Notes: generated by a model not told the origin, from the letters alone. A stretch of 64,000 nucleotides of DNA from Nicotiana tabacum (GCF_000715075.1 NC_134097.1:127160997-127224996), one strand, 5' to 3'; counted from the stretch's first letter, positions 47,026-58,980 are shown. Made by a program: numbers and translations.

Positions 47026-48739
47026 GTATAGTTTCATTTACTTATGTAATTCATTTGATCCCGGTCTGTAATAATATTATTTGTAAATGGATGTTGGGGT
47101 GATTAGTAAAAGGGGAGGGTTCCTATATGATATTTGTGGGAAACTGGGTAGGTATCATGCTTTAGGTTGATACATAGTAGAAATCATGCTCTTAGTTTAT
47201 ATATATTTGCAATAGAAATCCTGCTTTGAGTTTCTGTTACGATAGAAATCATGTTTTAGGCTCATATGCTATGTTACTCGCATCAAGACATGTCATAAGT
47301 CTATAATATTTGCATTAGAAAACCTACCTTAGGACACTCATGTTTATATTTTGCATATTAGAAACATGTTATAAGTTCATCACTTCTTTCTCTGTATTAT
47401 CACCTGGAAATCATGTCATTAAACTGTTGTTGTAATCAGGCTTAATAAAAATGATCATCTCTATATGCATTAGAAATTCTGATTTAGGACTTTGTTTGCA
47501 TTGGCTCTAAACCATGTCTACATCGTTTGAATAAATAACTGTCTATAAAAGGTTTTAAAAATAGTCCAACACATAGATATCATATCCTAGCGTAAACATG
47601 CATGAAATCAGTTTTGTAATATTAGTCGCCTAGATCAGCATGCCTATAGGATTGGACAACTTCAAGTTATTTCAATTAGCTCTTAGAATTATGATTGCAC
47701 AAACCTAGGAAAGCCTTAGGTAATTAACGGCCTAATAACTGTAGAGTTATACTCTGCTTATTTGTAAAATTGCCCAGGTTTAACAGGCTATAAAACCAGT
47801 AGCAAGCTGATTAGGATTCTTCCACTTCTCCTTAAAACGAATGCTGCATATTATGTGTTTGTGATGTTCATCTAGATATCATGTTCTAGGGCCTTCTGAA
47901 TTTCTTTAAAATCAGTTGTTTGAGACGTGCTACGTATCTATTTATGTGTGGAGGCAAACATGATCCCCTAATTGCTTCCATATTTGACAGTCCCACGTGT
48001 TCTTTGTTGTCGCTTAGAATTTACCTTTTAAATACCTTAGGAGTGTCTAGAAATGCCTAAGTATAGAGGTCCTAAACGCCTTCGGGACCACAAGGAAAGG
48101 ATAGGTAAAGCACGTTTAGAGTTAGTTAATTAAACTCACTTATATAACCACTAAGGGTAGGGTAATGGGTGGTAAAAGGATATGATGACTTATGCGCTAA
48201 TGTCACGTGTAGCCCCTCTAGTTGAGGAGGATTACCGGGCATTGTACAAATTGATCCTATAGGCTAATCAACTTAGGACTTCCCTTCCCCAATTCACATG
48301 TGTGTGCTTAGACAGCCTAAACTTCCTTGGTTTATGTATGTGTGCTTGGACTGTTCAAATCTTCTTAATTTACGTATGCTTAGACCATCTAAAATTTCTT
48401 GATTGTATATGTGTTCAGACTTCATAAACTACCTTTACTTGCAAATGTGTGCTTAGACCGCTTACTTGTTAAATGACTAATTCACATAATTAATTCGGTC
48501 GGGACCCACCGTTGTGGACCGAGAGGGGTGCCTAACACCTTCCCCTCAAGGTTATTTTGAGCCCTTACCCTAATCTTTGGTAATGCAAACTGGTTACATG
48601 AGTTAATTGCTCTAGGTGCCCTAACACACCTTAATCCGTTAGGTGGTGACTTTTCAAATACCCAATTCCCAAAAGGAAACGAGTTGCTCCCCATGAATGT
48701 CAAAACCCGAACTCCGCGAAGGAAAAAGGGGGCGCGACA
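47026..48739 (+). mobile_element. Element A 5' LTR, piece 3 of 3
   Basis: Continues from the Athila insertion to the LTR end GGGGGCGCGACA, just before the PBS. Its last part (GTGGACC...GCCTAACACCTTCCCC, then GGCGCGACA) matches the style of the LTR B end (GCGTAACACCTTCTTCC ... GTGCGACA). It contains a degenerate series of RGAAATCATGYT-like phrases at 47145-47510. Non-coding. Confidence 0.65.
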
Positions 48740-48742
48740 ACA

Positions 48743-48760
48743 TGGCGACTCTACTGGGGA
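48743..48760 (+). other. Element A primer binding site (tRNA-Arg type)
   Basis: TGGCGACTCTACTGGGGA, three bases after the LTR end; one base different from element B's site. This form is characteristic of Ogre/Tat elements, where it is assigned to tRNA-Arg (recollection). Confidence 0.8.
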
Positions 48761-49454
48761 TATTTTTAGGCTCTTACCATAACGAACTTAATTTTTATGA
48801 ATTAGTCTTAAGCATGCCTTATCCCGTGCACCCTCCCCCTTATTTGGATTTAAATGCCTATTTTCAAGTATTTATAATTTCCTTTATTTCCTGAAACTGA
48901 CTTGTCTCTTTGTTTTCTTTTTCCATAACTGTCTTTCTAATTATTTAAATACTGCATTTATCGTTTTTTAACGTGCAAATACTTGACAACATGCTATTCA
49001 TTGTTGTATAAATCATGCTCAACATCATACTCCACTCGAGCGTAATTAATACTATAGCAACGATTGATGAGTGTGTGCTCTCTTCCTATATATCACCCTT
49101 TAAATTCGGAAAGGCATATTTACGGTAAAACTAGTCGATCAGCGGTGCGTTTGACGATTTCGTGCCTTTCCCCCTCAAGTTGTCTTCTTGGGGGTCCCAG
49201 TCTAGACCTCTATAGCAACCTTACTCTGATTAATTGTGCATGCATCATGGTCAAACCTAGCCGGGTTAATATGTTATCCGCATAATAACCCTTTAAGACA
49301 AGCCTCGTCCAAAAGTCCATCGGGTTTTCCATAATCCCAACGGACGCAACCACGATTGTGTGCATTAATTTTGGAGAAATAAGTGCCAATATGCTAATCA
49401 TTATTGTATAAATAGATGAACCTGGAGGGGGAAAGGGCTTAACCATCTTTTGTT
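48761..49454 (+). other. Element A leader
   Basis: A 0.7-kb untranslated leader between the PBS and ORF1. No gene is visible. Confidence 0.6.
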
Positions 49455-49463
49455 TTGCAGCAA

Positions 49464-50971
49464 ATGAGGCACGAAGTCCCCAGATTCGGTATGGTCAGTA
49501 GCATACCCCCACTTTTGCTAGATTGGTGGAGGGATCTTCCCTCAAGTGACCAAAATCATGTGAAACGAGTCTTAGGGAATTTTCCTTCACTGTTGGATCT
49601 TCAACCAAACAAAATGTTGATCGATGCTGCCACTCTGTTTTGGGACAAGGAAAGGGCCGTGTTCTGCTTTGGAGACATAGAAATGACTCCCCTTCTAGAA
49701 GAAATATGAGGATTTGTTGGGTTGCCTTGGTATAGCCCTGGTCTGTTAGCACCTGAAAATCGCACCGCTTGAGGGTTCCTTAAGATGATAGGGCTGAAGA
49801 AAAATAATGATTTGGAGTACCTGAAAAACTCCTACATACCTTTTGACTTCCTCTATGAAAGATACAATCACAGTAGCTCTTACCGTATTTTTGATGATGA
49901 GTTCTCAATCACCTCCTTGGGTTGGGTTCATCGTAGGGTCTTCGTGTTCATTGTGTGTTTCTTGGGCATGCTGGTTTTCACAATCCAAGGGGATATAATC
50001 CATACCGGCTGGCCATGGTGGCCAAAACTTTGATGGACAGGATTGAGTGACAAACATATACTATTTTCCCTATGATCGTTGCAGACATGTACCGGTCCTT
50101 GGAACGCTGTCATAAGGGGTCCAGATTCTTTGAAGGTTGCAATTTGCTGTTACAAGGTTGGCTGTTAGAACATCTCCAAAGGAGTCAATACCGCCAAGAG
50201 TTTCCACGAAGGCCGTGGAATGACCATATAGCCTTCCATAACCCTAAGATAATGACTTACATTCCAGACATGTTTGCTCAACCTAAGGATGCTATAGGAT
50301 GGGTGCAGTTCTTCAACAAGTTAACTGAGGACCATGTTCCGTGGATGTTCGAGTGGTTCCCTATCCGACGAGTTCATTATCAGATCCAGAGACGTCCCAC
50401 ATTTGGTGTTGATTGGGTTAAAGAGGTATACCCTTATGTTCCTCTCAAGGTTATGAGACAAGCATGCAGGAGACAGGTCATACCACGGGTCGCTAAAATG
50501 AGTCACTTCATAGCTGATTTCCAGGGTGACGCCATCCCATATAATAATGAAGCACAACATAAGTGGACTTTGAAGATTATTGTAGAGAAGGATACCATCG
50601 AGCTAGACCGATATCATGTGGGCCATTCATACTTTTACCCTTCATAATTGGATGATAATCTATCAGGAATCTTCGAGCCAAGGGTTGGTCCAGTAAATAG
50701 GGTCATATATGAGTTCGCTGAAGCAGAGGTGAAGTATAACAAGCTGTGCAAAAGAGTTTGAGAATCTGAAGCTGAGCATATGGTGAAACATAAGGCCGAT
50801 ATGGAAATGATTAATGAGTGGAAAGAGAGAGCTGTTAAATCCAGTGAAAGGCTGGAATATCTGGAGTACAATTTAATGGAATTGGAAGGGAAGATAAGAA
50901 AGAGAGTCACCGACTGCCAGAATGCTGAGGGAAATGAAGGAGGGCATTTGGCAAGGCATTCTTACTACTAA
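49464..50971 (+). pseudogene. Element A ORF1: plant mobile domain-like protein, decayed
   Basis: A pre-gag ORF. The N-terminal part (WWRDLPSSDQNHVKRVLGNF, ATLFWDKERAVFCFGDIEMT, PLLEEI then G.VGLPWYSPG) follows the plant mobile domain pattern: Trp-Asp, then Phe, then a Glu-rich 'E(M/L)TP.LEE' strand. Further on come FEGCNLLLQGWLLEHL and WMFEWFPIRRV, shared with element B. The C-terminus (50700-50930) is a charged coiled coil. Stops at 49707, 49770 and 50034, a frame change near 50035-50070, and stops at 50645 and 50758. Ogre/Tat elements are known for an extra ORF before gag; its role is unknown. Confidence 0.65.
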
Positions 50972-51436
50972 ACCTGCATGAGCTGGGAGAAATTGATCGA
51001 CAACAGCATCAAGTCTGGAGAGGGTCCTTCTGGGACCAAGTAGATTAGGTTTACTTGTTTTTCTTTTAAATGTAATAAGGTCAAGTGCCATTAGTAACAT
51101 TATTTAGTGTTGTTTTGGATTGTTTATTTTTACATTAATGAAATGAGGCAATTACTGTCAGTAAATTTCTCCAAATCTATTTGTCCCTAGGCCTACCTCG
51201 GGCACAACGAGACTCCTAAATTAGGACACAAATTTACATTCCCGCAATACGTGTTTAGATACTACAAACTTTTCAAAACCCTTACTGACTTGTTTACCTT
51301 TTGTTTTTCTTTATTCTTTACTCCCATCCCCTAAGTATGGTTCGCACATAATGGTATCATCAGTGTATCACACCAGATCTAGAGGCCCTCCACCTCCTAC
51401 TCCTCTAAGTAATAAAAAAGCAAAAGTAAAGCTAAA
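50972..51436 (+). other. Spacer between ORF1 and gag of element A
   Basis: A+T-rich, no ORF. Likely leader for gag. Confidence 0.5.
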
Positions 51437-53170
51437 ATGGATGACTTAAGTGGTATTCCAAAGAAAAATGCGGAGAATGCAAAAATTTCAGATGGTCGGA
51501 GTCCTCCGGCACCAAATGATTTGGTTTTATGGTTGGAACAAAAGATACTAGAGCTACAGGGAGAACTTGAGCAGGTCCGCAACTTAGCAAACCTGTCCCC
51601 CACCCTGAATGTCCCCGATGTCAACCAACAAAACATCAAAAACCTAGCACTTCCCCAAAATACACTGAATCAACATACATAAAACCCTCTTGCACCGCAT
51701 CAATATGCAACTCCACCTCAAAATCTCAATCCCTTATCGATACCAACTCCGCTACCACACCACCATCAACCAATCCAGTACCCACCAACCACTACTTATC
51801 ACACTCTTCAGAATACACCACAACTCATTCCTGGTCCTCAAAACTCAACCAATGACCACCACTACACCTAGGTTTCTGGCACTCACCAAAACAACCCTAT
51901 ATATGTGGAAACCGTACCTCACTCTACTCAACCAACCTCCTATACACCAGAATCCACTAAGAAGGTCTTGTTCATCAAGAACATGGTTGAGGAACTCAAG
52001 ATATTGACAAGTCGGGTTCAGGGTGTCGAAGGAGGCAAATGGATAGAGGGTTTGAATTATGAAGACCTATGCATATAGCCAGATGTAGAACTGCCAGAGG
52101 GTTACAAACCTCTCAAGTTCGAGATGTTTGACGGTGCAGGTGATCCCAGGGTTCATCTAAGGACCTATTGTGACAAGCTTGTCAAGGTCGGAAAGGATGA
52201 AAGGATCCGGATGAAATTTTTTATGAGAAGTCTTACAGGAGATGCTTTGTCTTGGTACATTAGACAGGATCTTAAGAAATGGTCCAACTGGGTGAGTATA
52301 GCGTCTGATTTCATGGACCGATTCAGGTTCAATACAGAAAATGCACTAGATGTTTTCTATATTCAGAACCTTAAGAAAAAGCCCACCGAGTCTTTCCATG
52401 AGTATGCTACTCATTGGAGGTCAGAAGCGGCCAAAGTCAGGCCAGCTTTAGACAAGGAACAAATGAACAAATTCTTCGTCAGAGCACATATCCACAATAC
52501 TATGAAAGGTTGATGGTTATTGAAAACCATAAATTCTCTGATATCATAAAACTTGGTGAAAGGATCGAAGAAGGCATCAAAAGCGGCACTACAGGCCACA
52601 AATAAAGCATTACAATCAGGCGGCATATCGAAAAGGAAAGACGTTGGGCCAGTAATGGTGGCTCAGGGTCCAAAATCTCCACTCACATACCAAACATATC
52701 CATTCACATACCAAACACCTCCACCCACATACCAAACACCTCCACCTGCATATCAACCCTCATCTCCCAGATATCCCCAACCAGCCATTGTCTATCACAC
52801 ATATAATTCCCAACCATCTCATTTCCAGTCACCTCCAACTCGCCAAAATTATCCAAGACCACGACCCAATTTTGACCGCAAACCACCTAGAAATACACCG
52901 CTATTGCTGAACCCATCGACCAGCTGTTTGAAAGGTTGTAGGCTGCTGGTTACGTCACTCTTATTCCTGCTATGGCAGTAGAGAACCCATCCCAATGGGT
53001 CAACCCAAAAGAAACCTGTGCATACCATTCCGGTATGAAGGGGCACACCATTAACGAGTGTCGAACCTTGAAAGATAAAATCCAGACACTAATTGACAAC
53101 AAGGCATACAGGTAAAAGAAGCTGCACCCAATGTCCGCAACAATCCTCTCCCAGATCATAGGGGCGGTAG
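51437..53170 (+). pseudogene. gag: Element A gag, decayed
   Basis: Starts MDDLSGIPKKNAENAK at 51437, then a helical segment (LEQKILELQGELEQVRNL) and a Pro/Thr/Gln-rich region. The capsid domain (52110-52500) reads LKFEMFDGAGDPRVHLRTYC, LTGDALSWYIRQDLKKW and DRFRFNTENALDVF. Two frame changes near 52490 and 52590 bracket RLMVIENHKFSDIIKLGERI. A Pro/Tyr/Gln repeat follows (52680-52800, TYQTPPP units). A zinc-knuckle-like C.YHSGMKGHTINEC is seen at about 53018-53062. Stops at 51680, 51870, 52076 and 52979. Confidence 0.75.
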
Positions 53171-53714
53171 AATACATGTGATAGAGATGGATGAAGAATG
53201 GGATCCTGAGGGGTTAATCGGGCTTATTCGAGAAGGCGATGACTTTAAACCCGCAGTCACACTTACTCCTATTGTGGTACAGACTTAGTCACCAGTCGAG
53301 GTTGAGGTAGCTGCATCGGTTCCATTTGAGGTAGCTGCATCGGTTCCATTTGAGGTAGAGGTAGCTCCACCTGCGACCACCCCTGTTCTATTTGAAGTAA
53401 AAGTAGTCACACCTTTCACAGTGACAATATCAATTACACCTCCTTTCGATTCAAAAGCAATACCCTAGGATTACGTTGCCGAAGCTAGGCGAAAAGGAAA
53501 GGCAAAGATGGAAGAATCCGATCCTGCATAAGGAATGACTAGGACTGGAAGAATCTATACTACTAAACACTTGGGAGGACCAAGTAAGGATGCCACAACC
53601 AAGTAGCCTGTCATTGAAATAAGACCAGATAATCTTTGGAGGAAAGTAAATGTAAGGGAATACTCCGTCATTGATCATTTGAACAAAACCCCAGCATAAA
53701 TATCTATCCTATCG
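53171..53714 (+). pseudogene. Element A gag-protease linker
   Basis: Low-complexity coding remnant rich in Val, Pro, Thr and Glu with a tandem repeat near 53300-53360 (TTTGAGGTAGCTGCATCGG). Several stops. No domain recognised. Confidence 0.4.
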
Positions 53715-54338
53715 TTGTTGCAAAATTTAGAGGTGCACAAGAATGCTTTGATGAAGGTGTTAGGTGAAGCTTACGTACCCAACAATATCACATGCAGAGA
53801 GATGGCCAACATGGTAGGGCAGGTGCTGGAAAGTCATAAGATAATCTTCCACGAGGATGAACTACTGCCTGAAGGGTTGAATCATAGCCGAGCATTGCAT
53901 ATCATGGTACAATTTGAAGACAAATTTATTGCCAGAGTTCTGATCAATGGAGGTTCGAGCCTCAACATTTTTCCGTTGGATACTCTGAAAAGATTGGGCA
54001 AAGGTTCCCATGAAATATGGGCAGGAAGCATGAACGTGAAAGCCTTTGATAGGTCTCAAAGGGCCATGATTGGGGAGATTAATCTTTGTCTGCAGATGGG
54101 GCCAACTTGGTTCGACGTTGAATTCCAAGTGCTTGACATATCAGCTTCATATAATCTTCTGTTGGGCCGATCGTGGATACATGCCGCTGGGGCTGTGGCT
54201 TCCACACTACACCAGGTCGTGAAGTTTTAATGGAATCATAAGGAGGTGATCATTCACGATGACGGGAGTAACCCCATTTACACCAGTCAAACCATCCCAG
54301 TTATCGGGAACAGAAGAAGGATATGAGGGGAAACCTAT
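53715..54338 (+). pseudogene. Element A aspartic protease, cut by element B
   Basis: Retropepsin-like. The active-site region reads LINGGSSLNIFPLDTLKRLG (about 53940), where the family has Asp-Gly-Gly/Ser; here the catalytic Asp position is Asn. The second signature is SYNLLLGRSWIHAAGAVAST (about 54146-54205). A stop at 54228-54230 precedes a short further coding stretch that runs into the LTR of element B at 54339. RT, RNase H and integrase of element A would lie beyond element B, outside the window. Confidence 0.75.
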
Positions 54339-55069
54339 TGTGAGCACGTGATTTTTGCCTTACGAAAACTATTCCAAAATAAATCAAAAATAAAATAAAT
54401 TTCTTTTACTGTGCAATTTTTGAATTTGCGTGGTGTTTGTTAAATATTTGTCTTATATCCGTAAATGTTTACTTTGTCATAACAAAATGAAAATAAAAAT
54501 AAAAATATATGTTGTATGCATATCTAGGATTTAATTATGTATTTAATAATTGATTCAAAAAATAAAATCACAAAAATATGTGTCTGTTCTAGTTTTAATA
54601 TTTCACTGTGTGATTAATGTTTGGTCTGTGTGTTAAACAATTGTTAAAAGGTAATTAATATCTTTAGAAGGGTAATTTTTGTTTTTATAATTTTAATTAA
54701 GATTTTAATGATTAATAATAAAATTAGAAAATAAAAATACAAGTTGTAAAATGAAACTCGGACCTGGATTAAAATCCAGGCCCAAAATCAAGTTCCCCCC
54801 CCCCCAGCCCAATCCAAACAGCCCAGATCCGGTCTTATTCAAACGAGTCAAAACGACAGCGTTTGGTCGTAGTTTATCAGTGACCGTTGGATCAAAGCCA
54901 ACCAACGGCTGAGATCCCACGAACCTAACCCGTAATCATTACCCGATCCGATACCCGGTTCAACCCGTGACCCCGAACTTCAACCAAACGACAACGTTTG
55001 GTTAAGTGGATTGATCTCAACCGTGCATCTTAATTGATCCAACGGATGAGATCAATCCACCCCACCCCT

Positions 55070-55076
55070 ATATAAG
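55070..55076 (+). promoter_or_regulatory. Upstream TATA box of LTR B
   Basis: TATATAAGG followed by a C-rich leader with CCCTAACCCTAGCCGCC. Confidence 0.5.
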
Positions 55077-55293
55077 GCCCAAACCCCTACCCCGGCCCCT
55101 AACTTAACACCCCCCTCTCCACTGTTCATCATCATCTTCCTCAAACCCACCCCTAACCCTAGCCGCCCTAACATCCCACCGCCTGAAACCCGGCGGCAAC
55201 AACGCCGCCGGTCACCACCTTAACACCCCAGAACCCCCTGAACACCCTCTATCCGAATATGTTATCCGCTTGGCTCGAATCTCTCTGAAAGTT

Positions 55294-55319
55294 CTCGAAT
55301 CTTCATTTGAAGATTCGAG
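55294..55319. repeat. 26-bp perfect palindrome in LTR B
   Basis: Arms CTCGAATCTTCA / TGAAGATTCGAG with TT centre. Shared with LTR C (1615-1640). Confidence 0.85.
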
Positions 55320-55425
55320 CCAAACTCAGATCTAAACCAAACAACCCCTAGTTAACACCATAGTACCCCCTAGCATGCCTCGTTATGGATCCGGTGTTTG
55401 TTTGGTTCGAATCCCCTCAGAACTC

Positions 55426-55451
55426 TTCGAATCTTCTTTTGAAGGTTCGAA
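55426..55451. repeat. Second, imperfect copy of the palindrome in LTR B
   Basis: Arms TTCGAATCTTC / GAAGGTTCGAA; one mismatch that would be a G-U pair in RNA. Confidence 0.75.
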
Positions 55452-55644
55452 CCAAACAAGAACTTACCCAGATTTGTTCTAAACTAACACTAAATCACCC
55501 CTAGGTTTCCCTCACCCTTGTGTCATTGTTGGTTCCCCTCGAATCTGACCAGAAATGGTTAAGTCCGAAATCAAACCTTCAAGAACCCTAGAAACACCAA
55601 TTTTTGGATTCTGCCCAAATTAAATAGAAGATTGAGGTTTAATC

Positions 55645-55690
55645 GACCTTAGTCAAAGTATTTTCAGTTGAAAATACTTCGACTAAGGTC
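55645..55690. repeat. Long hairpin in LTR B
   Basis: Outer arms GACCTTAGTC (55645-55654) and GACTAAGGTC (55681-55690); inner arms AGTATTTTC (55657-55665) and GAAAATACT (55670-55678); loop AGTT. The inner stem differs from that of LTR C at three pairs, all compensated. Confidence 0.85.
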
Positions 55691-55846
55691 TGTTTGATTT
55701 CAAACAAAAAATCCGAATCCAAGAGGAGTTCTAGTCTGAATAAATTTGAAGGTTCAGAGGTACTTCGACTAAGGTCTGTTTGATTTCAAACAAAAAATCC
55801 GAATCCAAGAGGAGTTCTAGTCTGAATAAATTTGAAGGTTCAGAGG
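55675..55846 (+). repeat. 86-bp exact tandem duplication in LTR B
   Basis: Copies 55675-55760 and 55761-55846, identical as read. The unit begins with part of the 3' arm of the hairpin at 55645-55690, so that arm exists twice. Identity suggests a recent event. Confidence 0.95.
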
Positions 55847-56714
55847 TACTTGTCTATTTCTTATGTGTATTCTACATGTATTCTATGTTTGTTTCATTAG
55901 TCTGTTTAATTTTTCATAATTTTCTAGTCAATTCTGTTATACTGTCTCATACTCGTCTATTTGATCAGAATTATAATTGTTTCTGTTTGTTTATGATTGT
56001 TTATAATATGTGTAATCGACTCGATTAAGTTCGTCGATTAGTTGTGTTATAAATCCTGTTTCTGAAAATGCTGATTGAAACAGTCTGTTTCTATTTTTTT
56101 AGACTGATTATTGACAAATGTTGTAAATAATCAACTGATTAATACTCGTCAATTAAATCATGTTTGTTTGCAAATCAGTAAATTCAAATGAATGTTGTGT
56201 ATATATTATTTTCTGAACAGGGCATTGTCAGTACATTGAATATGCTCCTGTATTTGTTTGATTTTAGTCCAATGTTGAAATGCAGTTGAATTATTAGGCT
56301 GAATTCAGTATAATAGTATTGTGATGTTAGTTTTGAATTCAAGTTTACAAAAAGTTGGTTAAATACAATTATATTAGGAGGTTAATCCTAGGATTGGTTA
56401 TAGCTGCTTAAACAGATTTTAAAATCTGTAGTGTTAGATGCGGAATTTAAGGCAGTAATAACAGTAATTACAGTAAGAAATCTGGGGCATATCTGAGGTA
56501 AAATAGTGAAGGTAATCTGATAATAATAGTGAGCTGAAAGTGGAATGTTAGTGGCTATAGTTTAAGATAATAATGGGGAACAAAGGGTAATGGGGCTGCT
56601 TAAAATCAGGATAAGATCATTTAAAGTATTCAAAAGCAGTTTTTAATGGAACATTCTGATTTTTAAAAAGAGAAAAGGGTCCAGGCAACACTTAAAAAAG
56701 ATGGGGCAGACCTG

Positions 56715-56722
56715 TATAAAAG
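56715..56722 (+). promoter_or_regulatory. Downstream TATA box of LTR B
   Basis: TATAAAAG in CCTGTATAAAAGAGGGG, the strongest core promoter in this LTR, followed by a purine-rich leader. Confidence 0.6.
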
Positions 56723-58980
56723 AGGGGGATTGGGACTGACTTGAGGGGGGCTTTCAGACAGAAAGGAAAGAGAGAAAGAAAAAAATCTGATCTGGAGGAC
56801 AGATTTTAAAACTGAAGAAAGGAAAAATCAGAAGGAAATTAAGAGAAAAGATTTGATTTTAAGAGAATAAAACAGATTTTAGAGGAGGAGAAAGATCAGT
56901 TTTCAGAGAGATACATTTGAGAAAAACAGAAAGAAAGAAAGAGATAGAAATAGAATCAGAAACAGAAATTTGAAAAGAAAAAAGAAACAAAAAAGGAACA
57001 CACACACAATGAAGTTGAAACAGAGAATAGAAAAGAAAAGAAAAATCCGAAACCTTGCTTTTCTTTTTGGAATCTGTCCGGATCTGTGTATTGATACTAT
57101 TTGGTTTTAAAATCTGAAATTCTTTAAGAAGCTTTGCTCTTGTGAATCTGGGTTTCTCGGGTTCTGTATTATTGCTCAAATCTGTGGAGATACTGGTATT
57201 CTGTTGATTTTATTACTGCTGCAACTGCTGAAATTTACTTCTTCTACCTTCATTTCCAGGTACTTATCTTTAAATTCTATGTTGGAAAGAGATTCAGCAT
57301 GACAAATCGATGAAGCTTGAATTGCAATTCTATTTTTCCATTTATCTAAGTTTGTTATTATAAATTTCAGTTTTGTTTCATGTCGTTTAATATAGTAGTA
57401 TGCTTGACATGTTAATATTCAGTTGATCATTCTCTTTTGAAATTCATATAAGTGTTGTAATAATATTATCTATTCTAGAATTTCATTAAAGTATATGATT
57501 GAATTGTCAAGGTAGGGAATAGGGCATGAATGTTGGCCATTATTTAAATTTTTTTTTTTGGTGTTGTTAGCTAAGTAAAGAGTAATGTAGAAATATCAAG
57601 AAAACTACACTAGTAACATCTATTGTTAAATAAGGTTAAAATGGTGTTGGTGGTGTTTTTCATGTATAAGATAATAGATGTGTGTATAACCATTAGCGAA
57701 AGGTGATATGATATAGCTTGTTACGATGTTTACGACATACAGTTAGGTTGCATGTAAGGCAATTTTATTGAATCGGCTTGTATAATAATTCCTTTCTTAT
57801 CAACTTGATGCCTATTTACCCTCATAAATAAATTAACCAAACAATTAGGCCTATTAGATTAAAAGCAAGTATATGAGAATGAAATGAGGTGTACAAGCAT
57901 AAATTGCAATACTTTATATCAATGGTAAGTAAAAATAGAATTTGCACTAAATAAAAAATAATAAAAATTCTTCAAAAAATATTTCTTCCCTTCATAAATC
58001 ATTCTTGTTAGTTTCATATACAATTCATTCTTTGGCATATATATATGTTGTATTTGCTAAAAACAGTATTAATCATATTTTTATTCTTTTCTTTGAATCA
58101 GAATAGTGTGGATGAATATAATTTATACTCGGAAATTATAATCGACGGGCAACATTTAATAAATTGTGAATTCTTTTAAAAGAATTTAAAGGCATTCCTT
58201 GAACGTGAATTTCTCAGGATTTTCATATAAAATGTGTAGTTATAATAAACAATTTGTGAAAAATCCATAATATTATTACAAAGATTTTGCGCAATTAGGG
58301 ATGCGTTCGCGTACCCTGATTATATTTTTAAAAGCAAATCCGGATTATGCGTACGCGCAAATTTCGAGCGAATATTTAATAAAAAAGATTTCTCCAAAAA
58401 TGTTAAAATAATTTCATATAACCCGGGATGTGCAGTTCACTATTTAAATATAAGGGTGATGACGTTCATAATTTTATTTTAAATCACGAACATATGAATT
58501 TGTAATAAAGGACATAATATGGTCAATTATATTGTGTACACGTATGCGTGACATGATCCCCTGTAATTATGAAAGGTATATAATACGAATATACGTACGC
58601 GTAATTCGTTTATATAATTGTAAACAATAAGTAAAAGCGGTAGTAAAATCATGCAATAAAAAATGTATTTAGTAAAATCATGATAATTAAGCCAATAATA
58701 AAAACAGTTGAGCGACCGTGCTAGAACCACGGAATTCGAAAATGCGTAACACCTTCTTCCGGATTAACAGAATTCCTTACTCAGGATTTCTGGTTCGCAG
58801 AATAATAAACATAGTCATATTCTCCTCGATTCAGGGATTAAAACCGGTGACTTGGGACGCCTTAAAATTCCCAGGTGGCGACTCTGAAATAATTAAATAA
58901 ATCCCGTTTCGACTGTCCTTCAATTGGAGAAAACTCCCCACGCGCCCCGCGGGCGCGGTAAAAAGGAGGTGCGACAGCTC

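Larger units (their letters stand above)
54339..58976 (+). repeat. 5' LTR of Ogre/Tat-like element B
   Basis: Starts TGTGAGCACGTGATTTTTGC, ends GGAGGTGCGACA; 4638 bp. Parts: A+T-rich block, C11 run (54795-54805), CCGTTGGATC and CCAACGG blocks, TATA 1 (about 55070), C-rich leader, palindromes, hairpin, 86-bp duplication, TATA 2 (56715), a purine-rich stretch to 57000, then an A+T-rich 2-kb tail with ACGCG-rich end. It abuts the protease of element A, so it marks an insertion into A. The matching 3' LTR would lie outside the window. Confidence 0.85.

Noticed and set aside
57000..57179. 106-residue minus-strand ORF with Phe/Ser-rich hydrophobic text
   Set aside because: Antisense of a purine-rich leader in LTR B; simple-sequence artefact.
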